From: Streptomyces sp. SAT1
Lineage (GTDB): Bacteria > Actinomycetota > Actinomycetes > Streptomycetales > Streptomycetaceae
Assembly: GCF_001654495.1 (NCBI RefSeq)
Contig: NZ_CP015849.1
Coordinates: forward strand, 3,633,501-3,697,500
Direction of reading: 5' to 3'
DNA: 64,000 nt
Shown here: positions 1-13,304 of the stretch, one piece after another
Numbering within the stretch: position 1 is the stretch's first letter
How the letters are laid out: the number at the start of each line of letters is the position of its first letter
Made by a program: the position numbers and the translations under genes
The notes under the pieces: generated by a model
The model's input: only the letters and a program-made list of their open reading frames with translations
The model's database searches: none
Told to the model about the DNA's origin: nothing

Positions 1-32
1 CGTACGACGGCGCAGGGCAGCACGAGCTGGCA

Positions 33-75
33 CGAAGGGCGCCCCCGCGGAACGCATCCGCGGGGGCGCCCTTCG
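33..75. terminator. Strong stem-loop, probable dnaA terminator
   Basis: A perfect 19-bp GC-rich inverted repeat (arms 33-51 and 57-75) encloses a 5-nt loop. It lies at the left edge of the window, before the DnaA-box region, where the 3' end of dnaA is expected in Streptomyces. No clear U-tract follows. Its role as terminator of dnaA is inferred from position. Confidence 0.6.
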
Positions 76-295
76 CAGTGCCCAGGAGGCCCGGCACCGG
101 CGCGAAGGCCTTCTGAGGCCCGGCGCGAGGCCGCCCGCGGCCCGGCACGGACCGGCCTCGAACCGCCGGGGCCCGCCCTCGGACCTCCCGCGGACCGCCC
201 TCGGGCAGCCCTCGCGCCGGGCGGCCCGGACGCGATCGGCGCCCGGCCGCACCTCGCCCACCAGTCCCCGCTGTTCGATTACCTGCCGGGTTACG

Positions 296-810
296 GCCGC
301 CCTCCACAGATTGGGCGACTTTCTTCCGTCCACATGCTGGGGACTGGGAAGTTGTCCCGAACGGCGTCCACAGGCAGGCTGAGGATCGAGCGTCCGCCCA
401 GCTCAGCCCCCTGTGGAATCGTGGACGAAGGATCTCCACAGCCTGTGGACAAAGCGGAGATCCACAGGCTGTGCACGAAGTTGTCCACGGACAACCCACA
501 GGCTGTGGCTGGTTGTCCCCAATGATCGGCCGCTTCTCCACATGGTTGTCCACTGTTCGGCAACGCGACGCCCCCGGTCACCGTGTCGAGTGAAAGCCGT
601 CACACCAAGGTGCCGGATTGGGGTGTGGGAAACGTGGGTAAACCTGGGGACGCAGCTGGGGAGAACTGCCCTCGATCTGTGGGTTAGGTGTGCAGAACTT
701 TCTGTTCTCCACAGAGACCCCGAGTTGTCCACCGGCGTCACCCACAGGGTCAGTGGACAAAATTCCCGCGCTGAGCTGGGCAAACGTGGTTATCCACGGT
801 ATCCACAGGC
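296..810. other. oriC: oriC: chromosomal replication origin with DnaA boxes
   Basis: This non-coding stretch between the (off-window) dnaA side and dnaN is dense in DnaA boxes. A perfect TTGTCCACA is present at 444-452 (minus strand). Near matches are at 364-372, 481-489 (TTGTCCACG), 546-554 (TTGTCCACT), 705-713 (TTCTCCACA), 725-733 (TTGTCCACC), 752-760 (minus), 790-798 (TTATCCACG) and 799-807 (GTATCCACA). Further degenerate copies lie near 298-335 and 411-440. Boxes occur in both orientations and in two groups (about 300-560 and 700-810), as in known Streptomyces origins. There is no obvious AT-rich unwinding element. Apparent open reading frames here are not genes. The rest of 1-1032 holds only the dnaN upstream region. 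Confidence 0.93.
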
Positions 811-1032
811 CCTACTACTACTCCCAACCAGTAAGAGAGCGGAATCCGTTTCGAAGCGGGTCCTGTGCACAACTCGCGCTCTCGAGCCCGGCCGCCCCTC
901 GGAGCGACTTGACCCCGACCGGCACCTACTGTCAGTGCGGTGCGTCAGACTGGTCCCCGGTGCTCCTCCCGTCACAGCGGGCGGTGACACCGAGTCGGAG
1001 GACTCAGTAGCAACAGCAGGAGGCGGCTTACG

Positions 1033-2163
1033 GTGAAGATCCGGGTGGAACGCGACGTACTCGCGGAGGCAGTGGCCTGGGCGGCACGCAGCCTCCCGGC
1101 CCGTCCGCCGGCGCCTGTTCTCGCCGGCCTGCTGCTGAAGGCGGAGGACGGCCAGCTGAGCCTGTCGAGCTTCGACTACGAGGTCTCCGCGCGCGTCTCG
1201 GTGGACGCCGAGGTCGAGGAGGAGGGCACCGTCCTGGTCTCCGGCCGGCTGCTCGCCGACATCTCCCGCGCGCTCCCCAACCGGCCGGTGGAGATTTCCA
1301 CAGACGGTGTACGGGCGACGGTGGTCTGCGGCTCCTCGCGCTTCACCCTCCACACCCTGCCTGTGGAGGAGTACCCGGCCCTGCCCCAGATGCCGAACGC
1401 CACCGGCACGGTCCCCGGCGAGGTCTTCGCCTCCGCGGTGCAGCAGGTCGCCATCGCCGCCGGCCGCGACGACACGCTGCCCGTGCTCACCGGTGTCCGC
1501 ATCGAGATCGAGGGCGACACGGTCACCCTGGCCTCCACCGACCGCTACCGCTTCGCGGTCCGCGAGTTCCTGTGGAAGCCGGAGAACCCGGACGTCTCCG
1601 CGGTCGCCCTGGTGCCCGCCAAGACGCTCCAGGACACCGCCAAGGCGCTGACCAGCGGCGACAGCGTCATCCTCGCGCTCTCCGGCTCGGGCGCGGGCGA
1701 GGGCCTGATCGGCTTCGAGGGCGCGGGCCGCCGGACGACCACCCGCCTGCTCGAAGGCGACCTGCCGAAGTACCGCACGCTGTTCCCCACCGAGTTCAAC
1801 AGCGTCGCCGTCATCGAGACCGCCCCCTTCGTGGAGGCCGTCAAGCGCGTGGCCCTGGTCGCCGAGCGCAACACCCCGGTCCGGCTCAGCTTCGAGCAGG
1901 GCGTGCTCATCCTGGAGGCCGGCTCCAGCGACGACGCACAGGCTGTGGAAAGGGTCGACGCCCAGTTGGAGGGCGACGACATCTCCATCGCCTTCAACCC
2001 GACGTTCCTGCTGGACGGCCTGAGCGCCATCGACTCCCCGGTCGCCCAGCTGTCGTTCACCACGTCCACCAAGCCCGCGCTGCTCAGCGGCAAGCCGGCC
2101 GTGGACGCCGAGGCGGACGAGGCGTACAAGTACCTGATCATGCCGGTCCGCCTGAGCGGCTGA
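1033..2163 (+). CDS. dnaN: DNA polymerase III sliding clamp (beta subunit)
   Basis: 376 aa. It encodes the ring-shaped processivity clamp that tethers the replicative polymerase and other repair and replication enzymes to DNA. Three repeated clamp domains of about 120 residues are recognisable, ending in the typical C-terminus with YLIMPVRLSG. It starts at GTG 1033, with AGGAGG at 1018-1023, 9 nt upstream. It is the first gene right of oriC, as in other actinobacteria. Two DnaA-box-like strings (TTTCCACAG near 1298 and CTGTGGAAA near 1943) occur inside the gene. They are probably chance matches or weak sites. Confidence 0.97.
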   Translation: MKIRVERDVLAEAVAWAARSLPARPPAPVLAGLLLKAEDGQLSLSSFDYEVSARVSVDAEVEEEGTVLVSGRLLADISRALPNRPVEISTDGVRATVVCGSSRFTLHTLPVEEYPALPQMPNATGTVPGEVFASAVQQVAIAAGRDDTLPVLTGVRIEIEGDTVTLASTDRYRFAVREFLWKPENPDVSAVALVPAKTLQDTAKALTSGDSVILALSGSGAGEGLIGFEGAGRRTTTRLLEGDLPKYRTLFPTEFNSVAVIETAPFVEAVKRVALVAERNTPVRLSFEQGVLILEAGSSDDAQAVERVDAQLEGDDISIAFNPTFLLDGLSAIDSPVAQLSFTTSTKPALLSGKPAVDAEADEAYKYLIMPVRLSG

Positions 2164-2309
2164 GCAGCCCGTCCCGGCCCGACGGTGGGGGCGTACGCGC
2201 GTACGTCTGAGCGCGTATGCCCACGGATGTGCCCGAGCGTCCGGGTCTAGGCTCGGAGCCGGGCACTCCAGTGCCCCCACATCACGTCGGACACCTAAGG
2301 ACACAACTG

Positions 2310-3185
2310 ATGGAGCTCGGTCTCGTCGGCCTCGGCAAGATGGGCGGCAACATGCGCGAGCGGATACGCCGCGCGGGCCACACCGTCTTCGGATACGACC
2401 GCAACCCCGACCTCGCGGACGTCCACAGCCTGCAAGAGCTTGTGGACAAGCTGGACGGCCCGCGCGTGGTCTGGGTGATGGTCCCGGCCGGAGCCCCGAC
2501 CCAGTCGACCATCGACGAGCTGGCCGAGCTGCTCGAACCGGGTGACGTGGTCGTGGACGGCGGCAACTCCCGCTGGACGGACGACGAGAAGCACGCGAAG
2601 GAGCTGGCCGCCAAGGGCATCGGCTTCGTCGACTGCGGAGTCTCCGGCGGCGTGTGGGGCCTGGAGAACGGCTACGCGCTGATGTACGGCGGCGACCAGG
2701 AGCACGTCGACCGGGTGCTGCCGGTCTTCGACGCGCTCAAGCCGGAGGGCGACTTCGGCTCGGTGCACGCGGGCAAGGTGGGCGCGGGTCACTTCGCGAA
2801 GATGGTCCACAACGGCATCGAGTACGCGATGATGCAGGCGTACGCCGAGGGCTGGGAGCTGCTGGAGAAGGTCGACTCCGTGGACAACGTCCGCGAGGTC
2901 TTCCGCTCCTGGCAGGAGGGCACCGTCATCCGCTCCTGGCTGCTCGACCTCGCCGTCAACGCGCTGGACGACGACGAGCACCTGGAGAAGCTGCGCGGCT
3001 TCGCCCAGGACTCCGGTGAAGGGCGCTGGACCGTGGAGGCGGCCATCGACAACGCCGTGCCGCTGCCCGCGATCACGGCCTCGCTGTTCGCCCGGTTCGC
3101 CTCCCGGCAGGACGACTCGCCGCAGATGAAGATGATCGCCGCGCTGCGCAACCAGTTCGGCGGCCACGCCGTAGAGAAGAAGTAG
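2310..3185 (+). CDS. gnd: 6-phosphogluconate dehydrogenase, short NAD-type form
   Basis: 291 aa. Predicted oxidative decarboxylation of 6-phosphogluconate to ribulose 5-phosphate. The N-terminal Rossmann motif GLGKMGGNM (residues 5-13) is followed by the substrate-site motifs GGNSRW and CGVSGGVWG and the catalytic lysine region HFAKMVHNGIEY. The length matches the short (about 300 aa) GndA/YqeC-like branch rather than the 470-aa enzyme. ATG 2310 is chosen because TAAGGA lies at 2296-2301 and the Rossmann fold begins immediately after it. A longer reading frame from 2217 lacks support. A TAGGCT -10-like element sits at 2248-2253. Its place between dnaN and recF is conserved in Streptomyces. 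Perfect and near-perfect DnaA boxes lie inside the gene at 2441-2449 and 2419-2427. Confidence 0.93.
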   Translation: MELGLVGLGKMGGNMRERIRRAGHTVFGYDRNPDLADVHSLQELVDKLDGPRVVWVMVPAGAPTQSTIDELAELLEPGDVVVDGGNSRWTDDEKHAKELAAKGIGFVDCGVSGGVWGLENGYALMYGGDQEHVDRVLPVFDALKPEGDFGSVHAGKVGAGHFAKMVHNGIEYAMMQAYAEGWELLEKVDSVDNVREVFRSWQEGTVIRSWLLDLAVNALDDDEHLEKLRGFAQDSGEGRWTVEAAIDNAVPLPAITASLFARFASRQDDSPQMKMIAALRNQFGGHAVEKK

Positions 3186-3293
3186 TCCGAAGGACGTCGC
3201 GGTCCGAGAACCGCGAGGACCCGGGCCCCGGACGGCCCGTACGACACGGGACCGTCCGGCGGTCCACCCGCTGGAGGAGGCCGGCGCACGACC

Positions 3294-4418
3294 ATGCACG
3301 TCACGCATCTGTCGCTGGCCGACTTCCGCTCGTACCCCCGGGCGGAGGTCCCGCTGGACCCGGGCGTCACCGCCTTCGTCGGTCCCAACGGCCAGGGCAA
3401 GACGAACCTCGTCGAGGCGGTCGGCTACCTCGCCACCCTCGGCAGCCACCGGGTCTCCTCCGACGCCCCCCTCGTCCGCATGGGCGCCGAGCGGGCGGTG
3501 ATCCGCGCGCAGGTCCGGCAGGGCGAGCGGCAGCAGCTGGTCGAGCTGGAGCTGAATCCCGGCCGCGCCAACCGAGCCCGTATCAACCGTTCCTCGCAGG
3601 TCAGACCGCGTGACGTGCTCGGCATCGTGCGGACGGTGCTGTTCGCGCCCGAGGACCTCGCCCTGGTCAAGGGCGACCCCGGTGAGCGCCGCCGCTTCCT
3701 CGACGAGCTGGTCACCGCCCGCTCCCCGCGGATGGCGGGCGTCCGCTCCGACTACGAACGGGTCCTCAAGCAGCGCAACACCCTGCTGAAGTCCGCGGCG
3801 CTCGCCCGCCGCCACGGCGGGCGGACGGGGGCGGACCTGTCCACCCTGGACGTGTGGGACCAGCACCTCGCGCGCGCGGGCGCCGAACTGCTGGCCCAGC
3901 GCCTCGACCTGATCGCCACCCTCCAGCCGCTGGCCGACAAGGCGTACGAGCAGCTGGCGCCCGGCGGCGGACCGGTCGCCCTGGAGTACAAGCCGTCGGC
4001 GCCCGGTGACGCGCACACCCGCGAGGACCTGTTCGCGCAGCTCATGGCCGCGCTCGCCGAGGTCCGCAAGCAGGAGATCGAGCGGGGCGTCACCCTGGCC
4101 GGCCCGCACCGCGACGATCTGGTGCTCAAGCTCGGACAGCTGCCCGCCAAGGGCTACGCCTCCCACGGGGAGTCCTGGTCCTACGCCCTCGCCCTGCGCC
4201 TGGCCTCCTACGACCTGCTGCGCGCCGAGGGCAACGAGCCGGTGCTGGTCCTGGACGACGTCTTCGCCGAGCTGGACGCCCGGCGCCGCGAGCGGCTGGC
4301 CGAGCTGGTCGCGCCCGGCGAGCAGGTCCTGGTGACGGCGGCGGTCGACGACGACGTACCGCATGTGCTGGCGGGCACGCGGTTCACCGTGTCGGACGGG
4401 GCGGTGGAGCGCGTATGA
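3294..4418 (+). CDS. recF: DNA replication and repair ATPase RecF
   Basis: 374 aa, normal for the family. RecF is an SMC-like ATPase that helps load RecA at single-strand gaps through RecFOR. The Walker A motif GPNGQGKT is near residues 30-37. The ABC-type signature around YASHGESW and the Walker B motif [12 protein letters not shown] are in the C-terminal third. It starts at ATG 3294, preceded by GGAGGAGGCC. Its stop overlaps the start of dciA by 4 bp (ATGA), so the two are translationally coupled. Confidence 0.96.
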   Translation: MHVTHLSLADFRSYPRAEVPLDPGVTAFVGPNGQGKTNLVEAVGYLATLGSHRVSSDAPLVRMGAERAVIRAQVRQGERQQLVELELNPGRANRARINRSSQVRPRDVLGIVRTVLFAPEDLALVKGDPGERRRFLDELVTARSPRMAGVRSDYERVLKQRNTLLKSAALARRHGGRTGADLSTLDVWDQHLARAGAELLAQRLDLIATLQPLADKAYEQLAPGGGPVALEYKPSAPGDAHTREDLFAQLMAALAEVRKQEIERGVTLAGPHRDDLVLKLGQLPAKGYASHGESWSYALALRLASYDLLRAEGNEPVLVLDDVFAELDARRRERLAELVAPGEQVLVTAAVDDDVPHVLAGTRFTVSDGAVERV

Positions 4419-4999
4419 GCGGCGGGAGCGATCCGGCGGCCGGTGCCGGGAAGGCCACCGGGGCGGCGCCGCCGCCCAAGGCGTCCGGGCGGCCCCCCGA
4501 GCCCTCCGGCGTCGACCTCGCGCGCGTGGCGCTGCGCGCGGCCAAGGAGGCGGCACGCGCGCGGGGGGACGCGACGCGGCAGAAGAAGCAGGCGCGGCGC
4601 GGCGGAGGTCTGCGCTCGGGTGCCCGCGCCGACGGCCGGGACCCGATGGCGCTCGGGGCGGCCATCAACCGGCTGATCACCGAGCGCGGCTGGGAGACCC
4701 CGGCCGCGGTCGGCGGGGTGATGGGCCGCTGGCCGCAGATCGTGGGCGCGGACGTGGCCAAGCACTGCGTGCCGGAGCGGTACGACGAGGACGAGCGGGT
4801 GCTGGCCGTGCGCTGCGACTCGACGGCCTGGGCGACGAACCTGCGGCTGCTCGCGCCGAATCTGGTCGCCCGGCTCAACGAGGACCTCGGGCACGGCGCG
4901 GTCCGGCTGATCAAGGTGCACGGGCCCGGTGCGGGGCCCCGCCGCTACGGCCCGCTGCGCGCGCCCGGGAGCAAGGGACCCGGCGACACCTACGGGTGA
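4415..4999 (+). CDS. dciA: DUF721 / DciA-family replicative helicase operator
   Basis: 194 aa. The N-terminal third is low-complexity and basic (A, R, K, P, G). The conserved DUF721 domain follows at about residues 70-165, around [13 protein letters not shown] and [10 protein letters not shown]. In mycobacteria the homologue between recF and gyrB is DciA, which binds the replicative helicase DnaB and is needed for loading or activation. The same role is inferred here from domain and position. The gene overlaps recF by 4 bp. Confidence 0.9.
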   Translation: MSGGSDPAAGAGKATGAAPPPKASGRPPEPSGVDLARVALRAAKEAARARGDATRQKKQARRGGGLRSGARADGRDPMALGAAINRLITERGWETPAAVGGVMGRWPQIVGADVAKHCVPERYDEDERVLAVRCDSTAWATNLRLLAPNLVARLNEDLGHGAVRLIKVHGPGAGPRRYGPLRAPGSKGPGDTYG

Positions 5000-7554
<2,555 letters not shown>

Positions 7555-7596
7555 GTCGGTCTCAGCTGACCGCACCAGGAAGGATCCTCACCAGCA

Positions 7597-10191
<2,595 letters not shown>

Positions 10192-10209
10192 CACGAGGAG
10201 TGAGTCATC

Positions 10210-10950
10210 GTGAGCGGAGCCACGGGCGCCGGATCGTCCGGTACCTCCACTGGTACGGAATCGGGCGGCGGCCGTGGCTCCGCCGCGCGTGCGACGGACT
10301 CGCACACCACCAACCTGAACGCGATCAAGTCGCCCGCGACCGACTCGCACTCTCCCACGCACGGATCCCAGGGGGGAACGGTGACGGACACCAGAGGCCC
10401 GCAGACGCAGGGTCAGCCCGGGGCGGCCCAGCAGCACGCTGCGGCCTCCCCGCTGCCCGGGGAGCGGCAGCCGCAGCAGCACGGCGGCCCGTACCACCCG
10501 CCCCAGGCCTACCCGGCGGCCGGCGCGGACCGGTCCGGCACCGTGCGCAGGCCGCGCACCGGCGCCAGGACCACCCCGCGCACCCGCAAGGCGCGGCTGC
10601 GCGTGGCCAAGGCCGACCCGTGGTCGGTGATGAAGGTCAGCTTCCTGCTCTCCATCGCGCTGGGCATCTGCACCGTCGTGGCCTCGGCCGTGCTGTGGAT
10701 GGTCATGAACGCGATGGGCGTCTTCTCGACGGTCGGCGGGACCATCTCGGAGGCGACCGGCTCCACCGAGTCGAACGGCTTCGACCTCCAGTCCTTCCTG
10801 TCCCTGCCGCACGTCCTGATGTTCGCGGCGATCATCGCGGTCATCGACGTCGTCCTGGCGACGGCGCTGGCGACCCTCGGCGCCTTCATCTACAACCTCT
10901 CGGCGGGCTTCGTCGGCGGCATCGAACTGACGCTGGCCGAGGACGAGTGA
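10210..10950 (+). CDS. DUF3566 membrane protein
   Basis: 246 aa. The N-terminal 130 residues are disordered (S, T, G, P, Q). The DUF3566 domain follows from about residue 135, with two transmembrane helices: one around SFLLSIALGICTVVASAVLW and one around VLMFAAIIAVIDVVLATALA. The gene directly after gyrA in Streptomyces and mycobacteria belongs to this family, whose function is unknown. It starts at GTG 10210 with GAGGAG at 10194-10199. It is likely the last gene of the gyrBA transcript, since a perfect hairpin follows. Confidence 0.9.
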   Translation: MSGATGAGSSGTSTGTESGGGRGSAARATDSHTTNLNAIKSPATDSHSPTHGSQGGTVTDTRGPQTQGQPGAAQQHAAASPLPGERQPQQHGGPYHPPQAYPAAGADRSGTVRRPRTGARTTPRTRKARLRVAKADPWSVMKVSFLLSIALGICTVVASAVLWMVMNAMGVFSTVGGTISEATGSTESNGFDLQSFLSLPHVLMFAAIIAVIDVVLATALATLGAFIYNLSAGFVGGIELTLAEDE

Positions 10951-10968
10951 GACGTCGTCCGTAGCCAT

Positions 10969-10997
10969 CTCCGGCGGCCCCTCGTGGGCCGCCGGAG
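10969..10997. terminator. Terminator after the gyrBA-DUF3566 operon
   Basis: Perfect 12-bp inverted repeat (10969-10980 and 10986-10997) with a 5-nt loop, 18 nt after the DUF3566 stop codon. Confidence 0.8.
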
Positions 10998-11015
10998 CCC
11001 GTCCTCCCACCGATT

Positions 11016-11044
11016 TTGGGACTGCCCCCGTCGTGCGCTAATCT
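11016..11044 (+). promoter_or_regulatory. Probable tRNA-Ile promoter
   Basis: TTGGGA at 11016-11021 and TAATCT at 11039-11044 are separated by 17 nt. They lie 40 nt upstream of the mature tRNA, matching a housekeeping (HrdB-type) promoter. Confidence 0.6.
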
Positions 11045-11084
11045 TCAGGGGTCAGCGCGCGGGACATACACCGCAGAGCGCGGC

Positions 11085-11161
11085 GGGGCTATAGCTCAGT
11101 TGGTTAGAGCGCATCCCTGATAAGGATGAGGCCACAGGTTCAAATCCTGTTAGCCCCACCA
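11085..11161 (+). tRNA. tRNA-Ile (GAT)
   Basis: Cloverleaf with acceptor stem GGGGCTA/TAGCCCC, D-arm AGCTCAGTTGGTTAGAGC, anticodon GAT at 11119-11121 and T-arm with GGTTCAAATCC. The 3' CCA is encoded in the genome (11159-11161), unlike the other two tRNAs in this window. Confidence 0.97.
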
Positions 11162-11164
11162 GCA

Positions 11165-11200
11165 CGAAGACCCCCAGCCGGTACCGGTCGGGGGTCTTCG
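11165..11200 (+). terminator. Terminator after tRNA-Ile
   Basis: Perfect 11-bp outer stem (11165-11175 and 11190-11200) ending in GGGGGTCTTCG, just after the tRNA CCA. The loop contains the small palindrome CCGGTACCGG. Confidence 0.75.
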
Positions 11201-11349
11201 CCGTTCACGGCCGCCTCCGGCCGCGGTGATGCGTGCCACCGGCAAGCAGGACCGGCCAGAACTGCCTGATTGAGGCACTGCGCCGACTGACCTCCGCTTG
11301 GCATGATCCGGGCACGGCACTCCTTGCAGAGACAAAGGTGGTTGACCTC

Positions 11350-12078
11350 ATGAGACCGACTCGCGTGATCCTCGCTGTGGCCGCAGGCGCTCTTGCCCCG
11401 GCGCTGGTGCTCACCACACCGTCCATGGCCGCCTCCACCGCCTCCACGGCCCCCGTGATCACCGCCGCGACGGCCGGCTCGCCCTACGACGACCTGGGCC
11501 TGGACGACCTTCGGGTGGCGATATCCCGCATCCTCGCCGACCCGGCCAGCGGCAAGCGCGTGATCCGGGAGGCGAACGCGCTGCTCGACAGCGGCACGGT
11601 GGAGCAGATGCGCGCCTGGCTGGAGACGGGTTACCCGCTCGCGCAGGCCGAGGACGACAAGGTCGCTCTCTTCAGGATCCTGGCGAAGCCGGAGAGCGGT
11701 AAGCGCGTCGTCGCCGAAGTCAACCGGCTTCTCGACGGCAACGATGCCCAGGAGATCCGTGCCTGGCTGGAGACGGGTTACCCGCTCGCGCAGGCCGAGG
11801 ACGACAAGGTCGCTCTCGCCAGGATTCTGGCGAAGCCGGAGAGCGGTAAGCGCGTCGTCGCCGAAGTCAACCGGCTTCTGGACGGCAACGATGCCCAGGA
11901 GATCCGTGCCTGGCTGGAGACGGGCTACCGCCTGGCGCAGGCCGAGGACGACCGGGTCGCCATCTTCCGTGTCCTCGCCGACCCCAAGACCAGCGCCACC
12001 GTGCGGGCGGCGGCCCAGGCCGCCCTCGACGACAACGGCCCGGAGGCGCTGCGCCACTTCCTGGAGACGCACCGGTAG
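11350..12078 (+). CDS. Secreted ALF-repeat protein
   Basis: 242 aa. A signal peptide (MRPTRVILAVAAGALAPALV, cleavage near SMAAS) is followed by about four copies of a 49-residue repeat of the ALF type (Pfam short repeats of unknown function in Streptomyces). Conserved elements include ILAKPESGKRVV, DAQEIRAWLETGY and LAQAEDD. The two central copies are almost identical at DNA level with a 147-bp period, which points to recent duplication or homogenisation. It starts at ATG 11350 with AAAGGTGG upstream. A frame running in from 11233 would remove the signal peptide. The function is unknown. Confidence 0.88.
   Translation: MRPTRVILAVAAGALAPALVLTTPSMAASTASTAPVITAATAGSPYDDLGLDDLRVAISRILADPASGKRVIREANALLDSGTVEQMRAWLETGYPLAQAEDDKVALFRILAKPESGKRVVAEVNRLLDGNDAQEIRAWLETGYPLAQAEDDKVALARILAKPESGKRVVAEVNRLLDGNDAQEIRAWLETGYRLAQAEDDRVAIFRVLADPKTSATVRAAAQAALDDNGPEALRHFLETHR
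11614..11960 (+). repeat. 147-bp direct repeats inside the ALF gene
   Basis: The string beginning GCCTGGCTGGAGACGGG recurs at 11614, 11761 and 11908, exactly 147 bp (49 codons) apart. Large stretches between the copies are identical. Copy number may vary between strains through slippage or recombination. Confidence 0.9.
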
Positions 12079-12108
12079 GAGGCCGGCCGGGCCGTAGCGG
12101 GCATGGGG

Positions 12109-12138
12109 AGGACCCGGTCGGCGGGCCGACCGGGTCTT
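12109..12138 (+). terminator. Terminator after the ALF-repeat gene
   Basis: Inverted repeat GACCCGGTCGG (12111-12121) / CCGACCGGGTC (12126-12136) with loop CGGG and flanking A/G-T pairs, 30 nt after the stop codon. Confidence 0.7.
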
Positions 12139-12244
12139 CGGGCTGACGGGGTGGTGCGGTGGTGCGTTTCGGGGAGGCCGTACGCGCTTCGCCGTTACGT
12201 CAATGGGTGCGGAGGAGGGCTCCGGCGGTGCCGGGGCGGTCCTG

Positions 12245-12601
12245 TCAGCGCTGGAGCGGGATGCTGGGGCGGGCCGGAGGTTCGTCGGGTTCGCATTCCG
12301 GGTCGGTGGCGAGCGACTGCGCGTCCGCGAGCGGGCGGTGGCGGCAACTCGGTGACTTTCCGTGCGCCTCGGCGCGGATCCGCTGCTTCATCGTGGGGGG
12401 CAGGGACCGGGCATGGGCTCTGGGCCTGCTCGCCGTCGTCTGGGCCGGCACCCTCGCCGTGGTGCTCTTGGGCGCCGTCTCGGGCTGCGGAGCGACCGTG
12501 GCCGCGCTGGCGGTCGTGGTGACGAGTCCGAGCGCCGTGCAGAGCGCGAGGAAGGCGGTGACGATGGCGGTCCACAGCTTCTTGACCCTGAGCTGGTCCA
12601 T
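12245..12601 (-). CDS. DUF6344-type secreted small protein
   Basis: 118 aa. An N-terminal signal or transmembrane segment (about residues 8-33, ending TASAATVA) is followed by a Thr/Ala/Pro linker. The conserved motif RSLPPTMKQRIRAEAHG follows, as recalled from Streptomyces proteins of the DUF6344 group. The function is unknown. It starts at ATG 12601 with GAGGGG upstream on the minus strand. It is divergent from the DLW-39 gene. Assignment to DUF6344 is from memory of family members. Confidence 0.7.
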   Translation of the reverse strand: MDQLRVKKLWTAIVTAFLALCTALGLVTTTASAATVAPQPETAPKSTTARVPAQTTASRPRAHARSLPPTMKQRIRAEAHGKSPSCRHRPLADAQSLATDPECEPDEPPARPSIPLQR

Positions 12602-12939
12602 GGCCCCTCACTTTCGGGTTGGGCGATTTGCGTACTTTGCTCATCATGTGTATGAGCGACGCGAAGTGGTGGACCGACGCCCGTGGCGCGGGGATCTTCG
12701 GATGAACACCACTCGGATGGACGCATGAGCGGCGAAAAGCTCCGGAGACGGGAGGAGGGTGGGCAAATGTCACGGTCCGTGCGGATGTGATCACCCTCCG
12801 ATCGGAACGCTTCGACGGCTGTCTACTGCGTTCCGCTCCCTGACAGTTGAGGGCGGACGCAGGTCACCGATCGGTATCGACCGGTGTGTATAGTCGGGCG
12901 CCAGAGGTCCCCTACGTCAACGAAAGACGAGGTCGCGCG
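12602..12939. promoter_or_regulatory. Divergent intergenic region, DLW-39 promoter
   Basis: About 340 bp between the DUF6344 gene and the DLW-39 gene. A TATAGT -10 element at 12889-12894 lies about 45 bp upstream of the DLW-39 start. A 19-codon frame at 12646-12705 has no supporting signal and is not called. Confidence 0.5.
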
Positions 12940-13068
12940 GTGAAGAAGCTTCTCCTGGTCGCACTGGCCGCCATCGGCGGGCTCCTCGTGTACCGCCAGA
13001 TCCAGGCGGATCGCGCCGAGCAGGATCTGTGGACGGAGGCGACTGACTCCGTGCCCACGGGTTCGTGA
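12940..13068 (+). CDS. DLW-39 family small membrane protein
   Basis: 42 aa. It has an N-terminal hydrophobic segment (KKLLLVALAAIGGLLVY), then a charged tail with the diagnostic DLW motif in EQDLWTEATD. This tiny family is conserved downstream of gyrA/tRNA-Ile in Streptomyces. Its function is unknown. It starts at GTG 12940, preceded by GACGAGG. It is its own transcription unit, with a TATAGT promoter element and a terminator. Confidence 0.88.
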   Translation: MKKLLLVALAAIGGLLVYRQIQADRAEQDLWTEATDSVPTGS

Positions 13069-13092
13069 GCACCGACCACCGGTCCTGAACAG

Positions 13093-13121
13093 ACCCCGGC
13101 CGCCGCAGCGGTCGGGGTTTT
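13093..13121 (+). terminator. Rho-independent terminator after DLW-39
   Basis: 11-bp stem with one G-U pair (13093-13103 and 13108-13118), loop CGCA, followed by TTTTGTGTG. It is one of the few hairpins here with a true U-tract. Confidence 0.85.
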
Positions 13122-13304
13122 GTGTGTCCGGAGCCGCTCCCGTTTTGCGGACCCGGACCGCGTGAGGTAGCCGTGGGGTGGCCCCCGCCTTTCGACCCCG
13201 ATGTTTCGGACGCCCGTACGCGATACGCGGATGGCGCAACCCCGCCCGGGGCAGGATGGCCGACGTCCGGAGCGGCGACGGCGAACGCGAGGGGTGGCGC
13301 GGGG

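Noticed and set aside
1290..1960. DnaA-box-like strings inside dnaN
   Set aside because: Only partial matches to consensus and scattered. Kept as a note in the dnaN entry rather than called as binding sites.
12646..12705. 19-codon frame beginning MCMSDAKWW upstream of DLW-39
   Set aside because: No Shine-Dalgarno site, no known homologue in memory, too short to support from sequence alone.
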